Assembly: GCF_900112695.1 (NCBI RefSeq)
Contig: NZ_FOMT01000004.1
Location: 62,001-126,000 of the forward strand
Length of the DNA: 64,000 nucleotides
DNA from: Paenibacillus catalpae
GTDB taxonomy: Bacteria; Bacillota; Bacilli; Paenibacillales; Paenibacillaceae
Direction of reading: 5' to 3'
A model generated the notes under the pieces. It saw only the letters and a list, made by a program, of their open reading frames with translations. It had not been told where the DNA came from and did not search any database. The first letter of the stretch is position 1, and every line of letters begins with the position of its first letter. The translations under genes were made by a program, and so were the position numbers. Shown piece after piece: positions 8,099 to 16,594 of this stretch.

Positions 8099-9201
8099 GA
8101 TCGTTGCGTCCCTCCTTGCTTCCGTCTCCCCCGTGTAAATAGAAGCCCTATAGCAATTAGAACAGGCAGTGCAATATTCATGATGAGCAGCACCGGCATA
8201 TTAACCAGGGTCGCCATCAAACCGCTATTCATATTTCGCGGCCATTCGCCTGATGCGGTTGCGATAGCGAGAAGGCTTAATCCGATTACCGTATGGCGCT
8301 CGCTATGCAGACGAAGAGAATGGAATAGGCAATGAACCGACGCAAACAGAAACACGGATAATTTGATATACATGGTAAGGAACCAGACCGATACGGTGAA
8401 TACTTCAATTCGCTCCAGAAATTCGCCAACCTCGACGATTGCCATGACGTTAACAAAGGCATAGGACATGAGGGGAACAAGCTGCTGCCCAAAAATGGTC
8501 AAGCCGAGCAAAATAACAAGCACAAGCTGGGAAGAGCTGAGGAGCGAGCCTATTAAGCCTGCGCGCAGCACGGATCCCGGCTTTTTCATATAAGGAGTCA
8601 ATAAAAGCAAAATCGACACCTCGGACAGCCAGCCAATTGGCGGAAATGAGGCGATCGCCATTCTTACCGGACTTGTATCAAATACAGGAATTAACCTCTT
8701 GAAGTCAATGTCTGTGTAAAGGATAAAGACGGATACCGGAATAACGACCATAATCAAGAACAGCACCATGGAAGCAGAACGCGCGACTGCCTCTATGCCC
8801 TGCATGACCGTAAATGCCGCAACTAATACCATAATGCTCGTCAGCATAAAAAGCGGAGTTGCATCCAGAACGATATCTGACACAAAATTGGCAAATGACC
8901 GGAGAATGACGCAAAAAGAGTTGAAATAATAAATCCCCAACATCAAGCCAATTGTTAAGCCAATCGGTTTGCCAAAGAGGCTCTCCATCCAGGCAACAAA
9001 GAGCTGTCCGTTGTTAGCCTTGCCAATCATCGCTATTCCCAGAGCCATAACCAAACCGACTACTGCCGCAATGATGCCTGAAATCCAGGCGTCATGATGA
9101 GCGATACTGACCATGACGCTTGGCACCGCCAATACAATAGTAGGTGTAATAGTGCTCTGGACTAACGCAACTGTCTGCATGGTCGATATAGCAGGCTTCA
9201 T
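8095..9201 (-). CDS. Germinant receptor B subunit (second B gene), GerAB-family permease-like
   Basis: This 368-residue protein has ten predicted membrane helices and belongs to the APC superfamily-like GerAB family. GerAB subunits bind the germinant amino acid or sugar in the spore inner membrane. The longer frame to 9246 overlaps the GerA gene; the ATG at 9201 with AAGGAG upstream is chosen and lies four bases after the gerA stop. It is the second B-type gene in the operon and differs clearly from the one at 10776, so the operon carries two distinct B subunits. Confidence 0.9.
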   Translation of the reverse strand: MKPAISTMQTVALVQSTITPTIVLAVPSVMVSIAHHDAWISGIIAAVVGLVMALGIAMIGKANNGQLFVAWMESLFGKPIGLTIGLMLGIYYFNSFCVILRSFANFVSDIVLDATPLFMLTSIMVLVAAFTVMQGIEAVARSASMVLFLIMVVIPVSVFILYTDIDFKRLIPVFDTSPVRMAIASFPPIGWLSEVSILLLLTPYMKKPGSVLRAGLIGSLLSSSQLVLVILLGLTIFGQQLVPLMSYAFVNVMAIVEVGEFLERIEVFTVSVWFLTMYIKLSVFLFASVHCLFHSLRLHSERHTVIGLSLLAIATASGEWPRNMNSGLMATLVNMPVLLIMNIALPVLIAIGLLFTRGRRKQGGTQRS

Positions 9202-9205
9202 GGCT

Positions 9206-10786
9206 CTAGGCTCCTTCCTGATCAGGGCTAGGCTTCTGCCCGGCACCTTCCCTTATCGCATTATTGTCGTTAGCAATTTTAACCGGGCGTTTACGCATCG
9301 CCCACCATGGCACGCGGACTAGAACATCTTTTAAATTTGAAGCAACAAACGGTGCAAAAGGCATCATATACGGCTTGCCGAAAGAACGCAGGCCGCACAA
9401 ATGAGCGAGCAGAATCATAAGCCCTGACATAATGCCAAAAAGCCCGAAGGTACCTGCCAGGATCATTAAAATGAAGCGGATAAGCCGAGCGGCAATCCCC
9501 ATATTGACAGCTGGTATAACAAAGCTCGCGATTGCCGTAAAGGATACGACAATAACCATAGCGGCCGATATAATCCCGGCTTGAACCGCTGCCTGTCCAA
9601 GCACGAGTGCTCCGACAATCGAAATCGCGGGTCCAATGATGCGCGGCATCCGGACCCCCGCTTCCCGTAAAATCTCAAAGGTAATCTCCATCAGAAACGC
9701 TTCCAGCAGTGCCGGAAACGGAATACCCTCTCGCTGTGCAGCTAGACTGATAAGCAGCGAGGTCGGCAGCATTTCCTGATGGAAGGTGGTGATAGCGATA
9801 TACAATGACGGCAGCAGCATGGATATAAAGAAGGAGGTCATCCGAATGATCCGCAGGAAGGTCGCTATATCATAGCGCTGGTAATAATCCTCGCTGGATT
9901 GGAAGAACTTCACGAAGGTTACCGGAGCAACAAGCGCAAACGGTGTTCCTGACACCATAATGACAACCTGGCCTTCCAGCAGCGCGGCGCTGGCGGTATC
10001 CGGACGCTCTGTATTCTGGAGAAGCGGAAATGGCGTGAACGCTCGGTCCTGAATAAACTCTTCAATATAACCGCTTTCCAGCACGCCATCGATATCGATG
10101 GCATCCAGCCGCCGGTGAACCTCCTTGATGACTTCCGCCTCCGCGATTCCCTCCAGATAGACAACTGCAATATTGGTCCTCGTCTGACGCCCAATCATTT
10201 TATATTCAAAACGTAAATCAGGCGACTTGATAATCTTGCGGATAAGCGAGGTATTGGTACGCAAATTTTCGGTAAAGCCTTCCTTCGGCCCACGAATAAC
10301 CGTCTGACTGCTTGGCTCCTCGACCGCCCGGGTTTTGCCACCGGTTGTATCCATCGCAATCGCCCGCAGGCTGCCCTCTACAATAAGGATGGAGCAGCCC
10401 TCCAGCATGGCATAGCATGCTTGCTCCACTGTTTCGATCTCGCTTAGCTTGCCGATCGCGATGGAGCGCTCGGTCAAATGGCGATGAAGAGTGGTATCTT
10501 CGCGCATTTCTGCATACTGGTTGGCATCATCCAGAAGGCCAAGCAGCATCGTGCTGATTACCCCTCCATCTACAATGCCGTCAATATACATTAGCGCGTA
10601 ACGCGTATTGTCAAAAGAACGATGCTGAAGCGTGCGGCATACGATATCCTCGCCTCCGCCCAGGAAGCGATGCAGGCGCTCGATATTCATATCCAGATCC
10701 GGCAGCAGTACTTGCTCGGCTTGCTTTGCTTGTCCGGAAGAAGACGAGGTCTTCCCGGAACTTGTTGCATTCTTATCATTTGGCAT
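9206..10786 (-). CDS. Germinant receptor A subunit, GerAA family
   Basis: This 526-residue subunit has a hydrophilic Ser/Lys-rich leader, a soluble N-terminal domain of about 270 residues (DIVCRTLQHRSFDNTRYALM, then VEGSLRAIAMDT), and a C-terminal membrane part with about five helices (LPSLYIAITTFHQEMLPTSL, then EAFLMEITFEILREAGVRMP). GerAA subunits oligomerise and are proposed to form the ion channel that opens on germinant binding. Its start overlaps the stop of the upstream B gene by 11 bases. Length and domain order are normal for the family. Confidence 0.94.
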   Translation of the reverse strand: MPNDKNATSSGKTSSSSGQAKQAEQVLLPDLDMNIERLHRFLGGGEDIVCRTLQHRSFDNTRYALMYIDGIVDGGVISTMLLGLLDDANQYAEMREDTTLHRHLTERSIAIGKLSEIETVEQACYAMLEGCSILIVEGSLRAIAMDTTGGKTRAVEEPSSQTVIRGPKEGFTENLRTNTSLIRKIIKSPDLRFEYKMIGRQTRTNIAVVYLEGIAEAEVIKEVHRRLDAIDIDGVLESGYIEEFIQDRAFTPFPLLQNTERPDTASAALLEGQVVIMVSGTPFALVAPVTFVKFFQSSEDYYQRYDIATFLRIIRMTSFFISMLLPSLYIAITTFHQEMLPTSLLISLAAQREGIPFPALLEAFLMEITFEILREAGVRMPRIIGPAISIVGALVLGQAAVQAGIISAAMVIVVSFTAIASFVIPAVNMGIAARLIRFILMILAGTFGLFGIMSGLMILLAHLCGLRSFGKPYMMPFAPFVASNLKDVLVRVPWWAMRKRPVKIANDNNAIREGAGQKPSPDQEGA

Positions 10787-11909
10787 GGTTGCTATCCTCG
10801 CTCGATGGCTGGCTTTGATGCTTGCTGCGCGACCTTACTCCTGACCGGAGAAGCATAACAATCAACAGTAATACCGGAATGTACATTTGAAAGATTGGAA
10901 AATGATATTTAATATTTTGCTCAAATCCGATGTTCACCTGGTGCATGTAGCTCTTGAACCAGAACGAACCAAAGAATATGCCGATCCCAACGGGAATAGC
11001 AGCAATGCGAAGCGAAATGCGAAACAAATAGGCAAGGGCGAGCGATGCGCCAAGGTAGTATGCCGTCAGCTTCACATACACAGCCGTGAAAAACAGCAGA
11101 GCTACAAACGGATCAAATCGCTCAAATACGTCCCCTATTGAAACATAGGTTGTCGCTTGAAGCAGAGGAACCGTACTCCATCCGGCTAATGAGCCAAGGC
11201 TCGCGACAATCACCACATTCATGACCGTAATAAATGCTCCTGCAAACAAGTAACTATTCAGTGTGACCTTCATTACCTGGCTGAAACTGCCTCTATCGAT
11301 ATACCGCCAGAACATAAGGAACAGCACCATTTCGCCAAACGGAAATGAAATAATTTCCGGAATAGCCGCATCCCAGACCGGCTTGAATCCTTTTTCCAGC
11401 ATGGGAAGCAGCCTGCCCAGATCAATTGTCCCCGTGGCGATTAACAGAATGTAGATTAATGCATAGATCAACAGTAAAAACGGCAGCAAAATCTCTGCCA
11501 TGCGGAAAAATACCCCCGGCCCGCCCATTACGGCATAACCGCCAATCAAACAGATGATAAACATAATGACAGACAGCGGCGTATCCGACAGAAGGAACAT
11601 AATGGACAAGTCCGCGAATTCCCTGACATTACGGATACATTTGTAGCAAAAATAAATGACATAAATGAAGCCGAGGGCGAAGCCAATTACTCTGCCGAAA
11701 TAAAGCTTGAATATTTCAATCAAATTCCGGTCAGGCTCTAGCCTCTGAATCTGCAGCGTGACGAGGCTGATTACCAAAAAACCGGCCAAAACCCCAACCC
11801 CAACCGACATCCACGCATCCCGTTCCGCCTTGCCGCCAAGCAAAAACAAAGAGGAGCTGCCAATTAAAAACAGAATGACCATTGAAGCAATCTGCCTCAG
11901 CGTCACCAT
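10776..11909 (-). CDS. Germinant receptor B subunit (first B gene), GerAB-family permease-like
   Basis: This 377-residue, ten-helix protein is the first gene of the ger operon. Family features include the leader VTLRQIASMVILFLIGSS and the central SFPFGEMVLFLMFWRY. A longer frame from 11960 would start inside the -10 of the promoter; the ATG at 11909 has GGGGAGGGG six bases upstream. A B subunit at the front of the operon, followed by A, a second B, C and a small D gene, is not the common A-B-C order. The germinant is unknown. Confidence 0.9.
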   Translation of the reverse strand: MVTLRQIASMVILFLIGSSSLFLLGGKAERDAWMSVGVGVLAGFLVISLVTLQIQRLEPDRNLIEIFKLYFGRVIGFALGFIYVIYFCYKCIRNVREFADLSIMFLLSDTPLSVIMFIICLIGGYAVMGGPGVFFRMAEILLPFLLLIYALIYILLIATGTIDLGRLLPMLEKGFKPVWDAAIPEIISFPFGEMVLFLMFWRYIDRGSFSQVMKVTLNSYLFAGAFITVMNVVIVASLGSLAGWSTVPLLQATTYVSIGDVFERFDPFVALLFFTAVYVKLTAYYLGASLALAYLFRISLRIAAIPVGIGIFFGSFWFKSYMHQVNIGFEQNIKYHFPIFQMYIPVLLLIVMLLRSGVRSRSKHQSQPSSEDSNHAK

Positions 11910-11954
11910 GACTATCCCCTCCCCCTCACGTGATGTGCCCAGATTTTGTTTTCT

Positions 11955-11985
11955 TATCATGCGCAGCGGAATGGAAAAAAATTCA
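11955..11985 (-). promoter_or_regulatory. Sigma-G-like promoter of the ger operon
   Basis: On the minus strand TGAATT is followed after 18 bp by CATGATA. This is close to the forespore sigma-G pattern (GHATR-N18-CATWHTA), with one mismatch in each element. It sits about 46 bp before the first ger ATG, where expression in the forespore would be expected. Confidence 0.65.
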
Positions 11986-12003
11986 GGGAGAGGAAAGCGG
12001 GGA

Positions 12004-12036
12004 AATAAAAAAGCCGTCCGGCAAGCGGACAGCTTA
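12004..12036 (-). terminator. Terminator of the AI-2E-family permease gene
   Basis: AAGCTGTCCG and CGGACGGCTT pair around a short loop and run into TTTTTTATTT on the minus strand. One C-A mismatch is present. Confidence 0.75.
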
Positions 12037-12061
12037 AATGCGATTGTAACAGCTTCGCAAT

Positions 12062-13177
12062 CTAATGGCGTTCGGTAACCTCCGCAAGCGGGTCCTTCGG
12101 CGGAATGCGGTTAAGCTTGCGGAAAGCATAGACGCGGGTCGCGATAATCTTGATAATCGCGTAGACGGGTACCACGATAATCATCCCGAGCGCTCCGATA
12201 ATCGAGCTGGCGCCGATGACGAGCAGCATGACAGTGAACGGATGAACGTTCATTTGCTTGCCGATGATCCGCGGGCCGATCAGGTTTGCTTCGATCTGGT
12301 TCGAGACGACAAGCACGATTCCGACCAGCAGTACCGTCATCGGCGAGACGGTAAGAGCAACGACGGCCGTCGGAATGAAGGCGATCAACGGTCCAATGTA
12401 CGGAATGAAGTTCGTTATGGCGGCGACTAAACCGAGCAACAGCGGATAAGGCAAATCAATAAACAGGTAACCAATGAAGGTCAATGCGCCTATGAGCAGC
12501 GATGTTAGCACTTTGCTCAGGATAAACGAGCCTATCGAAGCATCTATCTCCTTGAGCGCGCCGCTTGCCTCGCGATGATAGCGCTCCGGCAGCATTCGCA
12601 GGATGAGGCCTGGGAACTTATCCCCTTCGCTCAGCAAGTAATAGATCATGAACGGAACGAGGCCAAGCAGGAAGAAGAAGTTCATAATCAGATTGAAAAT
12701 GCCGCGCACGCTGCCAACGACGGAATTAAGCAGTTCATCCAGCGATCCGGTCAGCTTGTTCGACAGATTCTCCGTGGAAAGGGCGTCCTTTTGCCCGATT
12801 TCCTGCAGCCACTCGTGCTGCTGCACGGACTCTAGCCACGATTGGACGGAGTCGACGATCTGAGGAAAGTTGTTCACCAGGTTAATAGACTGGTTCCGGA
12901 TTGGAGGCCAGATCATCCAGAAGAACAAGTAGCAGACGCCAATCGCGCCGATGTAGACGAGCAAAATGGCGAGTACCTTCGGCAGCTTGGTTGAGAGCAG
13001 CCTCACGAACGGCCTGAACAGATAGTAGAACATACCCGAGATCAGCAGCGGCACGAACAACGCGGCCAGAACCTTGCCGATCGGATCAAACACGAAATTG
13101 ACCTTGGATGCCAAATAGGCGATCAATAAAACGACGATGATGCCATAACCTATGCGAAACCACTTGCCTTGCGGCAT
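12062..13177 (-). CDS. AI-2E-family (PerM/YtvI-like) membrane permease
   Basis: This 371-residue integral membrane protein has about seven to eight helices and the family core (FIGYLFIDLPYPLLLGL, then FIPYIGPLIAFIP, then GPRIIGKQMNVHPFTVM). Family members have been linked to autoinducer export, Na+/H+ antiport and other efflux, so the substrate cannot be stated. The large middle loop (about 95-160) is typical. GGGAG lies ten bases before the ATG. It appears to be a single-gene unit between the ger promoter and the phosphatase gene. Confidence 0.87.
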   Translation of the reverse strand: MPQGKWFRIGYGIIVVLLIAYLASKVNFVFDPIGKVLAALFVPLLISGMFYYLFRPFVRLLSTKLPKVLAILLVYIGAIGVCYLFFWMIWPPIRNQSINLVNNFPQIVDSVQSWLESVQQHEWLQEIGQKDALSTENLSNKLTGSLDELLNSVVGSVRGIFNLIMNFFFLLGLVPFMIYYLLSEGDKFPGLILRMLPERYHREASGALKEIDASIGSFILSKVLTSLLIGALTFIGYLFIDLPYPLLLGLVAAITNFIPYIGPLIAFIPTAVVALTVSPMTVLLVGIVLVVSNQIEANLIGPRIIGKQMNVHPFTVMLLVIGASSIIGALGMIIVVPVYAIIKIIATRVYAFRKLNRIPPKDPLAEVTERH

Positions 13178-13262
13178 ACGGACAGATCTCCCTTTTGACT
13201 ATATTTTTCACCTATTACTAGAATTAACGCAAAACGAGGGAAAATAAACATAGGAAAACAAA

Positions 13263-13808
13263 TTAATTCTTCCAAATTCGTTGAATGCTAGGTTTATCCT
13301 CTTCTAGGAAGGTAAGCTGAATCACATCGGGATTCGTCATCCCCTCCCATTCCTTAAACCCGATTCGGTTATCAAAATGTTTCAGGAGGAGGGAAATCAA
13401 GTTGCCGTGCGAGACAATGACGATATTCTTCTTGCCGCTGTTCAGAGCCTCTGTCACGACGCTTGCCGCGCGGCTCATGGCCAGGTTACTGGACTCCCCG
13501 CCCTCATAACATAAATCCAACTCCTCGTAAGTTTTGCGCAGCCGCTCCCGCCAATCCTCATAAATATTGCTCGATAGGACCCGCTCTGCCAATCGATTAT
13601 CCAGAGCGACATCTAAACCAATTCTATCAGCCAATGGTGTGATGGTACGATAAGCCCTTTCGAAAGGACTTGATAGGATGAAATCAACTTCTTTACCAGA
13701 AAAAAATTCAGCCAGCTCAACAGCCTGCTTGGCGCCCGTCTCCGTTAGTGGAGCATCCGGCTCCTGTCCGGCAGCTTTGCAATGACGCACGATATAAACC
13801 TGTTTCAT
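13263..13808 (-). CDS. Histidine phosphatase superfamily protein
   Basis: This 181-residue phosphoglycerate-mutase-like phosphatase has the phospho-acceptor motif VRHCKA at residues 7-12, FILSSPFERAYRT for the second Arg, and VSHGN for the second His. The RHC form instead of RHG is common in small broad-specificity members. The substrate is unknown. The longer frame to 13916 overlaps the preceding nucleotidyltransferase gene; the ATG at 13808 with AAAGGAG six bases upstream is chosen. It starts about 55 bp after the nucleotidyltransferase stop and may be cotranscribed with it. Confidence 0.88.
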   Translation of the reverse strand: MKQVYIVRHCKAAGQEPDAPLTETGAKQAVELAEFFSGKEVDFILSSPFERAYRTITPLADRIGLDVALDNRLAERVLSSNIYEDWRERLRKTYEELDLCYEGGESSNLAMSRAASVVTEALNSGKKNIVIVSHGNLISLLLKHFDNRIGFKEWEGMTNPDVIQLTFLEEDKPSIQRIWKN

Positions 13809-13863
13809 CTTCGTCTCCTTTACCGTTTGTGTTGTAAAAATTATACAACAAATAAAGCTCAAG

Positions 13864-14625
13864 TTAATAGAATGAACTCGAGTTGATTTCATTCTGCATA
13901 TACTCGGCGAATTCAACTAACTGCTTATCATCCCACTCTGTTTGCCTTCCCTGGCAGCTGTATTCCTCTAAACAGGCATTTATCATGGAACGGTACTTCT
14001 CAGGCAATACGCGCAATCCCCATTTCCCGCCCTCCTGCTTGGAGGACACGATGCCTTCCCGCAAATAGAACAGCACCCTGCATAGATTTAAGGAGTAATA
14101 CACCGGTGAATCCATAATTTCTTTGGCGGCCTCTCCTATATCATTAAGAATAGATTGTACATAATAAGTGCGCTCGACGGGTTGAAGCAGCTCTTGAATA
14201 GAATAGCCGTAAAGGGTAATTCCCCTGTGATAGAGCACGGTAAAATGCGCAGCCAGATCCGGGTCTTCAAATCCGCCGCAAAGGTAGTTCGGATCAGCTT
14301 GATACCGCTCACGATGATACTCCGAAAAGTGGTATTCGAATGGCGTTGGATAAACAAACTCCCTCGCGCAAGATTCCAAAACAATGCTCAACTCTATTCC
14401 TTTGCAGCCGGACAAGTCGTTAAGAATTAGAACATGCCGCGTAATTAACCGCTGTTCTTCCTTTGAGAGCTTCTCCTTTACGACAATGACGAGGTCGATA
14501 TCGCTTCTTTCCGGGTTAAAGCATCCCATCGCAAGTGATCCGTGCAAATAGATTCCTGCCAAGTTATCCTTCAAGACCAACTCAAACGCGCTCACCACTT
14601 TTTGCAGAAAAGCTTCCTTCTCCAT
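13864..14625 (-). CDS. Aminoglycoside-nucleotidyltransferase-like protein (DUF4111)
   Basis: This 253-residue protein has the nucleotidyltransferase motif LHGSLAMGCFNPERSDIDL, giving the catalytic G29-S30 and the metal ligands D42 and D44. A C-terminal helical DUF4111 domain follows (about 160-250). This layout and length are those of ANT(9)/ANT(3'')-type adenylyltransferases, which inactivate spectinomycin or streptomycin. Chromosomal relatives may have other roles, so resistance is possible but not established. GGGGG lies just before the ATG. The neighbouring phosphatase gene follows on the same strand. Confidence 0.82.
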   Translation of the reverse strand: MEKEAFLQKVVSAFELVLKDNLAGIYLHGSLAMGCFNPERSDIDLVIVVKEKLSKEEQRLITRHVLILNDLSGCKGIELSIVLESCAREFVYPTPFEYHFSEYHRERYQADPNYLCGGFEDPDLAAHFTVLYHRGITLYGYSIQELLQPVERTYYVQSILNDIGEAAKEIMDSPVYYSLNLCRVLFYLREGIVSSKQEGGKWGLRVLPEKYRSMINACLEEYSCQGRQTEWDDKQLVEFAEYMQNEINSSSFY

Positions 14626-14733
14626 AAGGTCCCCCGCCTTCCCAATAGACTATAATATTCGGACATACTTTATATAATATTAAGACAGTACTTTTGCCAT
14701 TTATTTTTATCCAGATAAACTCATAAAAAACCG

Positions 14734-14761
14734 TTGGAACTCCGATTATTTGTGATATAAT
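14734..14761 (+). promoter_or_regulatory. Promoter of the ABC exporter operon
   Basis: TTGGAA and TATAAT are separated by 16 bp, 57 bp before the first ABC gene. The surrounding 150 bp are AT-rich and hold no gene. Confidence 0.6.
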
Positions 14762-14818
14762 CTCCATAGTTTTTTACCAATAAAGCATTTACACTACTAC
14801 AGAAATCGGTGATCACAC

Positions 14819-16594
14819 ATGTTTCAGTTCAAGTGGCTTTGGCACAATCTGAAAGGGGATCGGGCAAGGTACATTATCGCCCTATGTCTGTCAGTCATTG
14901 GCTCATCGCTCACGATCATTAACCCGTATATCGGGCAGCGCATCGTAGATACCTTCATCGCGGGCAGCGATGCGGCACAAAATTTGAGAGACGAGCGCGG
15001 ACTGTTGATCGCCCTGGGTCTCGGGATGATCGGCTTCTCTCTGCTTCGTACGGGACTTTCTTATTTTACAACTCTCCTGTATGAACGCGCTTCTCAGAAC
15101 ATGCTCTATCGTGTCCGGATTTTCCTGTACAACAAAATTCAGGGCCAGGACATGAAGTATTACGACCGCAACCGTACCGGGGATCTCATGACCAAGATGA
15201 CGGGCGACCTCGACATGGTCCGCCACTCCCTGGCATGGATTATCAAGACGATTATTGAGTCGCTTACCGTCTTTGTTGCGGCAGTTGTCTACTTCTTCTT
15301 CATCGACGCTGAACTTACGTTGTGGCTGCTCATTCTATCGCCTCCTATTTTTATTGTGGCGTTTATATTCGCTAGACGCGTTCGTCCTATGTATGTGGAT
15401 CTGCGTGAGCGCCTGTCGCAGCTGAACACGATTACACAGGAAAATATCGCAGGCAACCGTGTCGTAAAGGCTTTTGCCCGCGAAGAGTTCGAGATCAATA
15501 AGTTCACCGATAAAAGCGTCAACTACTCCGAGGCCAACAAGAAGGCGGCCCTGGTATGGCTCGACTACTTCCCGTACCTGGAGATCTTCTCTCAAGGCTT
15601 CACCGTTATTCTGTTAATCTCCGGCGGTCTGCTCGTCATGGACGGACGTATTACCTTTGGTGAATTTTCCGCTTTTTCCGCGCTGATCTGGGGTCTGTCC
15701 AACCCGATGCGCAGCATTGGCATTATCATTAATGATATTCAGCGGTTTTTCGCTAGCGTTACCAAAATCATGGAGGTCTACTACGCAAGTCCGGAAATCG
15801 CCAACCATCACAATGCGGCTGTAAAACGCCGTTATCAAGGCCGTATCCAATTCGATAATGTAACCTTTAAATACGATGGCGTAACGGTACTGGAGAATAT
15901 CAATTTCAAGATTGAACCCGGCGAGACGATCGCCATCATGGGGGCAACGGGCTCAGGAAAAACAACCCTCATTAACCTGATCCCGCGCTTCTATGATGCA
16001 GCAAAAGGCCGCGTTCTTGTCGACGGTACGGATGTCCGCAAGCTGGAGCTGGATGAGCTCCGCGGCAATATTGGCGTAGCAACGCAGGATGTGCTGCTCT
16101 TCTCGGACACCATTGACGGCAATATTGCTTACGGCAATCCGGATATGCCGGAAGAAGATGTCGTGAAGTTCGCCCGGCTCGCTGCGGCCCATAACTTCAT
16201 CGAGAAAATGCCGGAGGGCTACAACACGATCGTTGGCGAACGCGGCGTAGGTCTGTCCGGCGGGCAAAAGCAGCGGATAGCTCTAGCGCGGGCGCTCGCT
16301 GTACAGCCTCCGATTCTTATACTTGACGATACGACTTCCGCCGTCGATCTCGAGACGGAAGAGCATATTCAGAAGAGTCTTCGCGAGCTGGACTTTGCCT
16401 GCACGAAGATCATTATCGCACAGCGTGTATCAACAACGGCTGAAGCTGACCGGATCATTATTTTGGAGAATGGCCGGATTATTGAAGAAGGCACGCATGC
16501 TGAGCTTCTTGCCAAGCGCGGCTATTATTATGAAGTATTCAAACTGCAGAACGAAGGCATCGGAAGAGAGGTGAATGCTCATGGCGAGAAATAA
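14819..16594 (+). CDS. ABC multidrug exporter half-transporter with degenerate ATPase site
   Basis: This 591-residue protein has a six-helix membrane domain (about 1-310) fused to an ATPase domain. Walker A is GATGSGKTT and the signature is LSGGQKQR. Walker B is LILDDTTSAVD, where the catalytic Glu is Asp, and the H-loop reads IIIAQRVST, where His is Gln. These changes mark the non-catalytic ATP site of heterodimeric exporters such as BmrC/BmrD or TM287/288. The downstream partner overlaps it by 14 bases. Likely substrates are drugs or lipids; none can be named. Confidence 0.93.
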   Translation: MFQFKWLWHNLKGDRARYIIALCLSVIGSSLTIINPYIGQRIVDTFIAGSDAAQNLRDERGLLIALGLGMIGFSLLRTGLSYFTTLLYERASQNMLYRVRIFLYNKIQGQDMKYYDRNRTGDLMTKMTGDLDMVRHSLAWIIKTIIESLTVFVAAVVYFFFIDAELTLWLLILSPPIFIVAFIFARRVRPMYVDLRERLSQLNTITQENIAGNRVVKAFAREEFEINKFTDKSVNYSEANKKAALVWLDYFPYLEIFSQGFTVILLISGGLLVMDGRITFGEFSAFSALIWGLSNPMRSIGIIINDIQRFFASVTKIMEVYYASPEIANHHNAAVKRRYQGRIQFDNVTFKYDGVTVLENINFKIEPGETIAIMGATGSGKTTLINLIPRFYDAAKGRVLVDGTDVRKLELDELRGNIGVATQDVLLFSDTIDGNIAYGNPDMPEEDVVKFARLAAAHNFIEKMPEGYNTIVGERGVGLSGGQKQRIALARALAVQPPILILDDTTSAVDLETEEHIQKSLRELDFACTKIIIAQRVSTTAEADRIIILENGRIIEEGTHAELLAKRGYYYEVFKLQNEGIGREVNAHGEK

